Shown here: one piece after another, positions 7,003-14,044 of the stretch | Numbering within the stretch: the first letter of the stretch is position 1 | How the letters are laid out: the number at the start of each line of letters is the position of its first letter | Origin: Clostridiales bacterium | Lineage (GTDB): Bacteria; Bacillota; Clostridia; Oscillospirales; CAG-382 | DNA length: 14,088 bases | NCBI GenBank assembly: GCA_003452915.1 | Contig: DMMZ01000066.1 | Coordinates: 28,453-42,540 of the forward strand | Reading direction: 5' to 3' | Position numbers and translations under genes: made by a program | Notes under the pieces: model-generated | Database searches by the model: none | Told to the model about the DNA's origin: nothing | What the model saw: the letters and a program-made list of their open reading frames with translations, nothing else

Positions 7003-7021
7003 GTACTAAATAGAAGATTTT

Positions 7022-8203
7022 TTAATCACTGAATAACTTTTCTAAAAACGATAACCGTTTAATCTCTACATTTTCTGTTGCAATAAGCGGCAGTCGGTAG
7101 AATAATTCGCCATCCGTATTATAATATTCCGCATATCCCACAGTGTCCCCAATTTTAACAGGAGCATATAAAAAATGCGGTGTAATTATCTTGCAATTAA
7201 AGGCACTACCTTTTTCTAAAAAAGCAACAGCCCCCTCGTTATTTGTTGCATTTACAAGTGAAGTTAGCCCTCCGGTAACCGGAACGGTAACACGGATTTT
7301 ACCTTCTTCTGCCAGAGTAACAGATTCGTATTTGGAGTAACCGTAATCCAGCATATTCCTATGTGATGCCCAATCATTTCTATCGTTTAGAGTAACCGCT
7401 ATAAGAATAACTCCGTCACGCTCGGCAGCCGTAACCAGACATCGTCCTGTTGCAATCGTATATCCAGTCTTTACACCAATCATACCGCTATAACTAAATA
7501 ACAATCTGTTGTGGTTTGTCAGACAACGTAGATTCGGTTCTCCGCCACGTGAAATAAAAGTCTGCTTTGTCGACACAATTTGCTTAAAAGTCTCATTTTT
7601 CAACGCTTCGGCGGTTATCAAAGCAAGCGAATATGCGCTTGTATAATGATTTTGGTCCGATAAACCATGTGGATTCGTAAAATGAGTATCCTTAAGCCCC
7701 ATTTCGGCAGCTTTTTGATTCATTTTTTCGACAAAAGCCTTAACATTTCCGGATGTAATTACCGCAAGAGCAACCGCACAATCGTTTCCTGATTCCAATA
7801 AAAGCCCATAAAGCAGTTCTTTAACAGTCAGTCTTTCACCTACGGTAAGATAAAGTGAGGAACCCTCAACACCCACTGCTTCTTTTGGAACAGCGACTAC
7901 ATTATCCAACGGAATTGTATTTATAACAACAAGCGCCGTCATTATCTTGGTTGTACTAGCCATGCCAGCTTGCTCGAACTCTTTATTACCGTATAAAATA
8001 CTACCGCTATTAGCCTCGATAAGTACGCTGCGTACGGCAGTTACCGAAAGATCAGCTTTTTCGGTTATATTATATGAAACCTGACCGACTTGCTTAGAGA
8101 AATCGTTTTCCGCACTACCTTCCTGTATAAAAATCGGTAATGCAGAAAAAATTATTGTTAAAACCAATATTATAATAAAAAAATATAAAATACGCTTTTT
8201 CAT
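7022..8203 (-). CDS. D-alanyl-D-alanine carboxypeptidase (peptidase S11, DacB/DacF-like)
   Basis: A 393-residue low-molecular-weight penicillin-binding protein that removes the terminal D-Ala from peptidoglycan pentapeptides outside the membrane. It has a signal peptide at about 1-22 (KKR then a long hydrophobic run). The three active-site motifs are intact: S83-T-T-K86, SGN at 138-140 and KTG at 245-247. The C-terminal region after about residue 310 matches the beta-domain of PBP5-type enzymes, ending in a short amphipathic tail (EIKRLSFLEKLF) that may touch the membrane. The frame extends to GTG 8218, but ATG 8203 is 6 nt after GGGGTGG (8210-8216) and begins MKKR, so it is preferred. That ribosome site lies within a hairpin (8206-8251). 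The place next to ytfJ suggests a role in spore cortex or vegetative wall maturation. DacB and DacF cannot be told apart here. Confidence 0.93.
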   Translation of the reverse strand: MKKRILYFFIIILVLTIIFSALPIFIQEGSAENDFSKQVGQVSYNITEKADLSVTAVRSVLIEANSGSILYGNKEFEQAGMASTTKIMTALVVINTIPLDNVVAVPKEAVGVEGSSLYLTVGERLTVKELLYGLLLESGNDCAVALAVITSGNVKAFVEKMNQKAAEMGLKDTHFTNPHGLSDQNHYTSAYSLALITAEALKNETFKQIVSTKQTFISRGGEPNLRCLTNHNRLLFSYSGMIGVKTGYTIATGRCLVTAAERDGVILIAVTLNDRNDWASHRNMLDYGYSKYESVTLAEEGKIRVTVPVTGGLTSLVNATNNEGAVAFLEKGSAFNCKIITPHFLYAPVKIGDTVGYAEYYNTDGELFYRLPLIATENVEIKRLSFLEKLFSD

Positions 8204-8205
8204 AA

Positions 8206-8251
8206 AATACCACCCCACGGATAAATATATTGCATTTATGCGGGCGGTATT
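8206..8251 (-). promoter_or_regulatory. Hairpin that masks the ribosome site of the carboxypeptidase gene
   Basis: In the minus-strand RNA AAUACCGCCC (8251-8242) pairs with GGGUGGUAUU (8215-8206) in 10 continuous pairs, one of them G-U. An inner 6-bp helix AUAAAU/AUUUAU (8239-8234/8226-8221) can stack within the loop. The 3' arm contains most of the Shine-Dalgarno sequence GGGGUGG, and the stem ends 2 nt before AUG 8203. Translation should be low unless the hairpin opens. What could open it is unknown. Confidence 0.5.
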
Positions 8252-8283
8252 CGGATTTTTATAATATTAGCAGGATATTTGCT

Positions 8284-8784
8284 TTATTTGGTGTCGTACG
8301 CCTTTTCTATAGCTTCTTCGACAGCTTCATCTACTGCTTTTTCGTTCTTGCTCTTTGAGAAAACTTCCTTGATTTTCATAACAAGCGAAGGTGCCTTGTC
8401 GATAACGCTGTTTACAGAATTCAACACCCTGCTAACTGGGTCACTTGTGCCGGAAAAGCTCTCGGAATGTTTTAAATCAAGCATTCTGACTCCGTCTTTG
8501 TCTATTACCAGGAATCCCAGTGGAGTAACGCTTACGCCTGCACCGTTACCGCCTGCGAAATGTGGCTGTTTATCTGTTGTGCTCACTTTTTCGTCGGCTT
8601 TTACTTTTCCGTCGTATTCAGCACCGCCAGAAGCAAAACCTACACTGACCTTTGAAAAAGGAATAACAACTATTCCGTCTGGCAAATTGATAGGCTCCCC
8701 TATAACCGTGTTTACATCGGCAACACTTCCTATTTTAGAAAGTGAAGCTTCGATTATTTGTTTAAGCGGCATTTCACTATTCAT
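8284..8784 (-). CDS. ytfJ: GerW-family sporulation protein YtfJ
   Basis: A 166-residue protein of the GerW/YtfJ family, whose members are made in sporulating cells and affect spore germination in Bacillus. The family core is clear: an N-terminal helix (PLKQIIEASLSKIGSVAD), then VIGEPINLPDGIVVIPFSKVSVGF, a Gly-rich segment around FASGGAEYDG, and GGNGAGVSVTPLGFLVI at about 78-94. The C-terminal tail is charged (KSKNEKAVDEAVEEAIEKA), and there is no signal peptide. The ribosome site AAAGGA precedes ATG 8784. It follows the DUF2953 gene by 32 nt; this pairing also occurs in Bacillus as ytfI-ytfJ. Its presence is the best evidence that the organism forms endospores. Confidence 0.93.
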   Translation of the reverse strand: MNSEMPLKQIIEASLSKIGSVADVNTVIGEPINLPDGIVVIPFSKVSVGFASGGAEYDGKVKADEKVSTTDKQPHFAGGNGAGVSVTPLGFLVIDKDGVRMLDLKHSESFSGTSDPVSRVLNSVNSVIDKAPSLVMKIKEVFSKSKNEKAVDEAVEEAIEKAYDTK

Positions 8785-8816
8785 TTTTCGACGTATCCTT
8801 TCTTAAAAGCTTATTT

Positions 8817-9413
8817 TTAAGCTTTTTTACCTAAGCTGTTATATTTTAAAAATCCTTTTGACGCAGTTATTCCAATCGACATTAATTGCCACACACGCAT
8901 AGAAAAAGCAACAGAAACGAAAAGTTCGGGTTCTTCAGCAATAAAATCAGGTTTGACTTCGGTAAAAATTCTACCTTTCTTATACGAACGTCTTTTTATT
9001 TTATCAATATATACACTCACACTGCCCAGAATTCCGCAAACAACACCATATAAAACACCAGTTCTCGCAGGATCGTCAGATGCGACCAAAACCTTTATCC
9101 TGCATTCTTCGATTTTTATATATTTACCGAACTTGGAGTATATCTCGATTATGAGATCTTTAAGTAATAACAATAATTCTTTTATTGGTGGTTTTGGTTT
9201 AGGATCTTTTTGTTTTTTAGCGACCTTCTTTTTTTCTTTTAATTTTATCGGCTTTTCTTCTTTTTCATCTATAGGATATAATTTTATTTTAAATATGAGA
9301 ATTTTAACCATAACTTGAAAATCGTTTAAAAATGATATATTTACCGTAACTTTGGTTAATAAAAGCAAAAAGAACAAGACTAATATTCCGCCGATAACAT
9401 ACAACGTAATCAA
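8817..9413 (-). CDS. DUF2953 membrane protein, YtfI-like
   Basis: A 198-residue protein with one N-terminal membrane segment (residues 3-20), a short domain (VNISFLNDFQVMVKILIFKIKLYP), a very Lys-rich linker (about 50-78, with repeated KEKKK and KPKP) and a C-terminal domain (about 80-190) that fits DUF2953 (TGVLYGVVCGILGS, TEVKPDF). DUF2953 proteins are linked by synteny to ytfJ and sporulation, but their molecular role is not known. The start is TTG 9413 with an excellent ribosome site GGAGGGAG (9421-9428) 7 nt upstream, and no better ATG exists. It is first in a probable operon with ytfJ, the carboxypeptidase, the pseudouridine synthase and the VanZ-like gene, with a promoter 50-80 nt upstream. 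Confidence 0.88.
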   Translation of the reverse strand: MITLYVIGGILVLFFLLLLTKVTVNISFLNDFQVMVKILIFKIKLYPIDEKEEKPIKLKEKKKVAKKQKDPKPKPPIKELLLLLKDLIIEIYSKFGKYIKIEECRIKVLVASDDPARTGVLYGVVCGILGSVSVYIDKIKRRSYKKGRIFTEVKPDFIAEEPELFVSVAFSMRVWQLMSIGITASKGFLKYNSLGKKA

Positions 9414-9464
9414 AAGTTCTCCCTCCGCTTATCATCCTTATATCTTTAGTATGGAAATAACATA

Positions 9465-9493
9465 AATATAGTACATAAATGCAAATCTGTCAA
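9465..9493 (-). promoter_or_regulatory. Sigma-A-type promoter for the DUF2953-ytfJ operon
   Basis: On the minus strand a perfect -35 TTGACA (9488-9493) is followed after 17 bp by a TATTTA -10-like box (9465-9470). Transcription would begin about 45 nt before the TTG start at 9413. This suggests vegetative expression of an operon that contains a sporulation-linked gene. Confidence 0.7.
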
Positions 9494-9577
9494 TATATTT
9501 ACAAAATAAATTAAAACATTATTAATTGGAAAATTAAAGTTATTATTTTCTTACATTTATATTATTATCCGTTTGCT

Positions 9578-10168
9578 TTAAAGTGATTCATTATTTCTTT
9601 CGATTATTGGTTTTTCGATAGAATCTATATCAAGGCTGATTTGATTGTTGGTAATGGCCGATATTGTCTCGGGAAGCTCCTTCAGACTCTCTAACCCGAA
9701 GCAGCGAAGAAAATTCTCTGTGGTTACGAAAAGTGCTGGTCTGCCTGGTGCATCTAGCGTGCCACATTCTGCAATAAGACCTTTGTCCACAAGCCCCGAG
9801 ACTATATAGGAGGAGTCAACACCTCTCACCATTTCAATAAAAGAACGGGTAACAGGCTGATTATAAGCAACAATGGCAAGTACCTCAAGTGCAGCTTTTG
9901 AAAGCGGAGGTACTTTACGGAGCTCCAGTGCTTTTTTTACCTTTTCAGCAACATAAGGCTTTGTACATAATTGAAAAGAATCATCAAGAGTAATAAGTGA
10001 TATTCCGCTGCCCTCATCTTCGAAACGAATCCGCAGCTGGTCACATAACTCTTTGAATTCATCGACGGAAATTTCAAGTATATCAATAAGCTTTTGCTGT
10101 TCAACCGGACTTCCGCAGGCAAATAATATAGCCTCGGCAGCTGCAAGCAATTCCTTTTTAACAGACAT
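9578..10168 (-). CDS. scpB: Segregation and condensation protein B
   Basis: A 196-residue ScpB of normal length, the dimeric winged-helix partner of ScpA in the bacterial SMC condensin complex that organises and segregates the chromosome. Two winged-helix regions are seen: residues about 5-75 (KKELLAAAEAILFACGSPV) and about 85-160 (LSKAALEVLAIVAYNQPVTRSFIEMVRGV). The conserved block APGRPALFVTT (143-153) and the C-terminal FGLESLKELP follow. ATG 10168 is preceded by AAGGA. The upstream scpA gene ends 115 nt earlier, a wider gap than the overlapping or near-touching scpA-scpB pairs common in Firmicutes. No convincing terminator follows in the 164-nt gap to the DUF2953 gene. Confidence 0.96.
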   Translation of the reverse strand: MSVKKELLAAAEAILFACGSPVEQQKLIDILEISVDEFKELCDQLRIRFEDEGSGISLITLDDSFQLCTKPYVAEKVKKALELRKVPPLSKAALEVLAIVAYNQPVTRSFIEMVRGVDSSYIVSGLVDKGLIAECGTLDAPGRPALFVTTENFLRCFGLESLKELPETISAITNNQISLDIDSIEKPIIERNNESL

Positions 10169-10283
10169 AACTTTTTCCTTATTCTATCATGAATTTCTTT
10201 TTATAATGCCGACAAGTCAATGTTTATACTTTATATTTGTTGTTGTCGGGATTATTTTGATACCTGAGAAAATGCAAAACATT

Positions 10284-10991
10284 TTACTTATCCCTAATTA
10301 ACGTCAAGTATATTTGCTTTTTTTCTCTTATTACACCGACTCTGCCCTTGCTCACCGTTTCCAATACTGCAAGAAAAACAGCAATCAACTCGCTTTTGCT
10401 CTTTACACCATTAAAAACTTCCTCGAACGGGTAATTCTCTCGTCTTACAAGCATACGCAGGAGCGAAAAAATCTTTTCGTCAACTGTAAAATATCGTTCA
10501 TTCTCAATTTTTTTAAATAGTTTTTCTTCAACAATCGGTTGATTTTCTTCATTTCGTTCAGTAATTCTTAAAAAAGCTTCCTGTAACAGCGAAATCGCAT
10601 GAAGCCGTATATATATTCCGTCACCAGCATCGGGTTCTTTTGTAAACCTGTCATAATAAAGCTCACTTTGCTTCTTTAAAAACACCGCAGCTTGTACAGC
10701 ACGCTGATGCTCTAAAAGTGCATCGACAAGAGGCTGACGAGGGTCTTCCTCGCCTTCTTGTTTTGGTAATAAAAGCTTGGATTTTATCAGCATCAGTTCT
10801 GCTGCCATGGCGATAAAATCACTTGTTATCTCCATGTTCAGTACTCTCATGCTGTCTATGTATTGAATGTACTGTTCTGCGATTTTGGAAATCGGAATAT
10901 CCATTATGTTTACTTTATGCTTTGAAATCAACGCAAGAAGCAAATCCAACGGCCCCTCATACTGTTCGATTTTAAGGCTTAATGAATCCAT
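10284..10991 (-). CDS. scpA: Segregation and condensation protein A
   Basis: A 235-residue ScpA, the kleisin that bridges the SMC heads in bacterial condensin. The N-terminal kleisin motif EGPLDLLLALISKHKVNIMDIPISKI (13-38) contacts the SMC neck. The helical middle includes AAELMLIKSKLLLP (63-76), and the C-terminal winged helix (about 165-235) contains FEEVFNGVKSKSELIAVFLAVLE. Length and order are as expected. ATG 10991 lies 12 nt after the M50 peptidase stop, but no strong Shine-Dalgarno sequence is seen, so coupling to the upstream gene is likely. Confidence 0.96.
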   Translation of the reverse strand: MDSLSLKIEQYEGPLDLLLALISKHKVNIMDIPISKIAEQYIQYIDSMRVLNMEITSDFIAMAAELMLIKSKLLLPKQEGEEDPRQPLVDALLEHQRAVQAAVFLKKQSELYYDRFTKEPDAGDGIYIRLHAISLLQEAFLRITERNEENQPIVEEKLFKKIENERYFTVDEKIFSLLRMLVRRENYPFEEVFNGVKSKSELIAVFLAVLETVSKGRVGVIREKKQIYLTLIRDK

Positions 10992-11003
10992 AAAAATATA
11001 CCG

Positions 11004-11762
11004 TTATAGCAGACTGGTCATAAGGTTTTGGAATAAAAGGAGTATCGAACTTTTTAAATATTGAACAGGCCACCAAAAGTATTCGCTTATCACAGGATTT
11101 ACGTATGAAAGAAATATGAGCCCTAAAAAAATGTATCGTGTATAATGTTCTATTCTTAAATATTTTGCTGCAAGCATACGGGGTAGCGTCACCGATAGAA
11201 TCTTTGAGCCGTCAAGCGGGGGAATAGGCAAAAGGTTAAATACCGCAAGTCCGACGTTTAAACTTGTAAAGAGTGCAAGAAATTGTAATATTACAACCTG
11301 TATTGATTCTAAACCAGCAAATAGCTCGGCTTGTTTATACAAAACCAACGGATATTCAAGAGCATTAAATATATAATTCGTTGCAAATGATAATTCCGAT
11401 GATTTTAGAAAAACATATAATAATATAAAATAAAGTATTGTACCTATAAAAGCAAAAATAATATTAATGGTAACTCCTGCTATTGAAACAAGGAATATAT
11501 CTCTTCTCGGTTTTCTGAAATTTCTAAAATTTACAGGTACAGGCTTTGCCCATCCGAAGCCGATGAACAGCATCATTAAAGTACCGTACAAATCAAGGTG
11601 CCGTATCGGATTTAGTGACAATCTGCCCATATTTCTTGCAGTCTCATCACCGCACTTGTAGGCGATATATCCGTGAGCAAGCTCATGGAAGGTCAGCGAT
11701 ATTAATATTGTCGGTATCAAGAGCAGAAGAATAACAGGGTCTTCCTTGATTAAAGAAATCAT
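11004..11762 (-). CDS. Site-2 protease-like M50 membrane metallopeptidase (YwhC-like)
   Basis: A 252-residue polytopic zinc metalloprotease. The zinc motif HELAH (His26, Glu27, His30) lies in the first membrane helix, and the third ligand motif NLLPIPPLDG (176-185, Asp184) is intact, so it should be active. About five to six hydrophobic helices cover the chain. It lacks the PDZ domain of RseP/RasP and fits the small YwhC/Rip-like group common in Firmicutes, whose substrates are mostly unknown. The ribosome site AAGGA (11772-11776) overlaps the end of gpmI, the ATG is at 11762, and the spacing to gpmI is 12 nt. The order M50 - scpA - scpB is frequent in Clostridia. Confidence 0.92.
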   Translation of the reverse strand: MISLIKEDPVILLLLIPTILISLTFHELAHGYIAYKCGDETARNMGRLSLNPIRHLDLYGTLMMLFIGFGWAKPVPVNFRNFRKPRRDIFLVSIAGVTINIIFAFIGTILYFILLYVFLKSSELSFATNYIFNALEYPLVLYKQAELFAGLESIQVVILQFLALFTSLNVGLAVFNLLPIPPLDGSKILSVTLPRMLAAKYLRIEHYTRYIFLGLIFLSYVNPVISEYFWWPVQYLKSSILLLFQNLMTSLL

Positions 11763-11774
11763 TTTTTGTTTTCC

Positions 11775-13415
11775 TTACTTTAATTTAACCATCGAGCTTT
11801 CCCATATTGATGGTGGGTTAAGTCCTACCATGGTAACAACGGTTGCGGCAATGTTTGCAAGACCGTAACTGCCTTCTATAAATTCATATTTATCAGAATA
11901 AAAGTTATCATAAAAGTAACAGGGAACGGGATTGAGTGTATGGCTTGTTTTTGCTTTGAATTTTCCGTTTCCATCGGTAACCGCTTTGTCGGTTTTTTTG
12001 TTTATCTCGTACATTTCGTCTGCGTTGCCGTGGTCGGCGGTAATTATTGCAACACCCTGTGCATCGTCAACCGCTTTAAGAATACGCTCCAGGCAAAGGT
12101 CAAGCGCTTCCATTGAAATCTTGGTTGCAAAAAAGTTGCCAGTATGCCCAACCATATCACCATTAGGGAAGTTAACACGAATAAAATCGAATTTTCCGCT
12201 TTCTATCTTCTCAATAAGCTTGTCCGTAATCAACGCACACTGCATCCACGGACGTTGTTCAAAGGGAATAATATCGGAGGGTATTTCTATATATTCCTCA
12301 AGCGTATCAGAGAACTTTCCGCTGCGGTTACCGTTCCAGAAATATGTCACATGACCGAATTTTTGCGTTTCGCTGATAGCAAGCTGATAAAAACCATGCT
12401 TTACAAGAAATTCGCCCATTGTTCCGCTTATCTCAGGAGGGGAAACGAGGTATTTTGAGGGAATGTGTGCGTCACCGTCATATTCAAGCATACCAGAGTA
12501 TACAACTTTTGGTACGCGGATTCTGTCGAAAATTTTAAATTCCTTATCTTCAAACGCTTTGGAGATTTCAATGGCTCTGTCACCTCTGAAGTTAAAGAAA
12601 ACCACGCTGTCGCCATCATTGATAGTTCCAACAGGCTTGCCGTCCTCTGCGATTACAAAGGGAGGAAGGTCCTGATCTATTTTTTTTGTTTCGGTACGGT
12701 AGGTTTCAACAGCTTCTTTTGCGGTGGAAAAATATCTACCTTCGCCGAGAACATGAGTATGCCAGCCTTTTTCCACCATTGACCAGTTAGCCTCGTAACG
12801 ATCCATGGTGATAACCATTCTTCCGCCACCGGAAGCTATTTTTGCGTCAAAGGAATCGTTATTTACAGAAGATAAAAATTCTTCAAACGGTTCAATATAT
12901 TCAAGTGCACTTGTCTCGCCGACATCTCTTCCGTCAAGAAGAATGTGAACTCTTACCTTTTTTACACCTTCTTCTTTTGCCTTGCATATTAATGCTTTTA
13001 GATGATCTATATGCGAATGGACGTTTCCGTCCGAGAAAAGTCCAATAAAGTGGAAAACACCATTATCCTTGCAGTTGCTCACAAGCAGTTTCCATGTGTC
13101 GGAGGTAAAAATTCTGCCGTTTTCTATCGCACCCGATACCAACTTTGCACCTTGTGCAAAAACCTGTCCTGCACCAAGGGCGTTGTGTCCGACCTCCGAG
13201 TTGCCCATATCCTCGTCAGACGGCAAGCCAACAGCCATTCCGTGAGCTTTTAGTTTAAAGCAATGATACTTTTCTGCAAGCATATCTAGTGTCGGAGTAT
13301 TTGCTGCTTTAACCGCATTTCCTTCAATTCTATCGGACATTCCGACTCCGTCCATGACTATAGTTACTATCGGGCATTTTTTACCTTCAAAAATTCCTGC
13401 ATTTTTATTGCTCAT
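11775..13415 (-). CDS. gpmI: 2,3-bisphosphoglycerate-independent phosphoglycerate mutase
   Basis: A 546-residue enzyme of the alkaline phosphatase superfamily that interconverts 3- and 2-phosphoglycerate in glycolysis through a phosphoserine. Metal and catalytic residues are visible: Asp22 (VMDGVG), Ser73 in MGNSEVGH, the substrate motif DGRDVGETSA (161-170), GGGRMVITMDRYEANW (196-211), NFRGDRA (275-281), NFPNGDMVGHTGN (415-427), DHGNADEM (461-468) and His492 (TSHTLNPVP). The length exceeds the ~510 residues of the Bacillus enzyme; part of the excess is a Lys-rich insert at about 469-490. ATG 13427 has AGG touching the start codon. ATG 13415 has AGGA 11 nt upstream, so 13415 is preferred though not certain. 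First gene of the minus-strand group leading to scpAB. Confidence 0.96.
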   Translation of the reverse strand: MSNKNAGIFEGKKCPIVTIVMDGVGMSDRIEGNAVKAANTPTLDMLAEKYHCFKLKAHGMAVGLPSDEDMGNSEVGHNALGAGQVFAQGAKLVSGAIENGRIFTSDTWKLLVSNCKDNGVFHFIGLFSDGNVHSHIDHLKALICKAKEEGVKKVRVHILLDGRDVGETSALEYIEPFEEFLSSVNNDSFDAKIASGGGRMVITMDRYEANWSMVEKGWHTHVLGEGRYFSTAKEAVETYRTETKKIDQDLPPFVIAEDGKPVGTINDGDSVVFFNFRGDRAIEISKAFEDKEFKIFDRIRVPKVVYSGMLEYDGDAHIPSKYLVSPPEISGTMGEFLVKHGFYQLAISETQKFGHVTYFWNGNRSGKFSDTLEEYIEIPSDIIPFEQRPWMQCALITDKLIEKIESGKFDFIRVNFPNGDMVGHTGNFFATKISMEALDLCLERILKAVDDAQGVAIITADHGNADEMYEINKKTDKAVTDGNGKFKAKTSHTLNPVPCYFYDNFYSDKYEFIEGSYGLANIAATVVTMVGLNPPSIWESSMVKLK

Positions 13416-13470
13416 GATTATTGCCATCCTATAAACTGTAAATTAGTAAAAAATATTTAATCTTCATTGT

Positions 13471-13499
13471 ATTATACTGTATTTTGGTAAATATATCAA
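13471..13499 (-). promoter_or_regulatory. Sigma-A promoter for gpmI
   Basis: On the minus strand TTGATA (13494-13499) is followed by a 17-bp spacer and a perfect TATAAT (13471-13476). The start point would be near 13464, giving a leader of about 40-50 nt. It is back-to-back with the nusB promoter; the two -35 boxes are 20 bp apart. Confidence 0.85.
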
Positions 13500-13519
13500 T
13501 AGCTATTTTTACAAAATGT

Positions 13520-13548
13520 TTGACAAAGACGGTTTTGCTTGATATAAT
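13520..13548 (+). promoter_or_regulatory. Consensus sigma-A promoter for nusB
   Basis: TTGACA (13520-13525), a 17-bp spacer and TATAAT (13543-13548) form a perfect consensus promoter. It predicts a strong constitutive transcript that starts near 13555 and carries a leader of about 97 nt before nusB. Confidence 0.92.
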
Positions 13549-13584
13549 ATATTGATAAATTATAGTTATTTAAAGTTATTATTC

Positions 13585-13634
13585 GCTGCCAATCCGGTAA
13601 AAGGCAGCTTTAAATCATCAATTTTTTTAACCGG
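13585..13634 (+). promoter_or_regulatory. Possible H-type pseudoknot in the nusB leader
   Basis: Stem 1 is GCTGCC (13585-13590) paired with GGCAGC (13603-13608). The loop of stem 1 contains CCGGTAAAA (13594-13602), which pairs with TTTTAACCGG (13625-13634) over 9 bp with one bulged A. Stem 1 and stem 2 abut, with a 3-nt first loop and a 16-nt last loop, the geometry of a classic H-type pseudoknot. The same parts could also be two alternative hairpins. Stem 2 ends 17 nt before ATG 13652 and takes in part of a purine-rich stretch upstream of the start, so control of translation is the natural guess. I recognise no known riboswitch family. Confidence 0.45.
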
Positions 13635-13651
13635 GGAAACGGAATTTTTAT

Positions 13652-14044
13652 ATGACAAGACGAGAGGCAAGGGAAAAGGCTCTCTGCCTTATATTTGAAT
13701 ATGGATATAATACCGAGAAAAAGCCGGAGGAGATTCTTGATAGGGCAACTGAAGAATGGGAGGAAACCCTCAGCGGTTTTGCAAAAGAATTGTTTTTGGG
13801 TGTGTGCGAGCATCTTGCTGAGCTTGATGAGAATATATCCGAAGCAGCGGAAAACTGGAAGATAACCAGAATAAGCAGAGTTTCGCTTGCTGTTTTACGA
13901 CTTTGTGTATACGAACTTATCTATATGCCGCAGACCGGACGGGAAATTTCTATCAACGAGGCGCTAGAACTTACAAGAAAGTACGACGACGAAAAAGCTG
14001 TCGGTTTTGTAAACGGTGTACTCGGCAATATTACAAACGCATGA
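13652..14044 (+). CDS. nusB: Transcription antitermination factor NusB
   Basis: A 130-residue all-helical NusB, which with NusE (S10) binds boxA RNA and supports processive transcription of rRNA operons. The family pattern is clear from the N-terminal RREAREKALCLIFEY to the C-terminal LAVLRLCVYELIYMP, INEALELTRKYDDEKAVGFVNGVLGNI. The length is typical. The Arg-rich N-terminus (TRREAR) is the usual RNA-binding face. The ribosome site is weak (GGAA, 8 nt upstream), and the leader carries a potential pseudoknot. The TGA stop overlaps the ATG of a following frame. Confidence 0.95.
   Translation: MTRREAREKALCLIFEYGYNTEKKPEEILDRATEEWEETLSGFAKELFLGVCEHLAELDENISEAAENWKITRISRVSLAVLRLCVYELIYMPQTGREISINEALELTRKYDDEKAVGFVNGVLGNITNA

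Noticed and set aside
8279..8806. 175-codon plus-strand open frame opposite ytfJ
   Set aside because: It is the shadow of ytfJ, whose family motifs are clear on the minus strand; the plus-strand product is Ser/Thr-rich low-complexity without a ribosome site.
13585..13628. Intrinsic transcription attenuator in front of nusB
   Set aside because: The T run (13622-13628) is 13 nt away from the base of stem 1, too far for a terminator; a translational role fits better.
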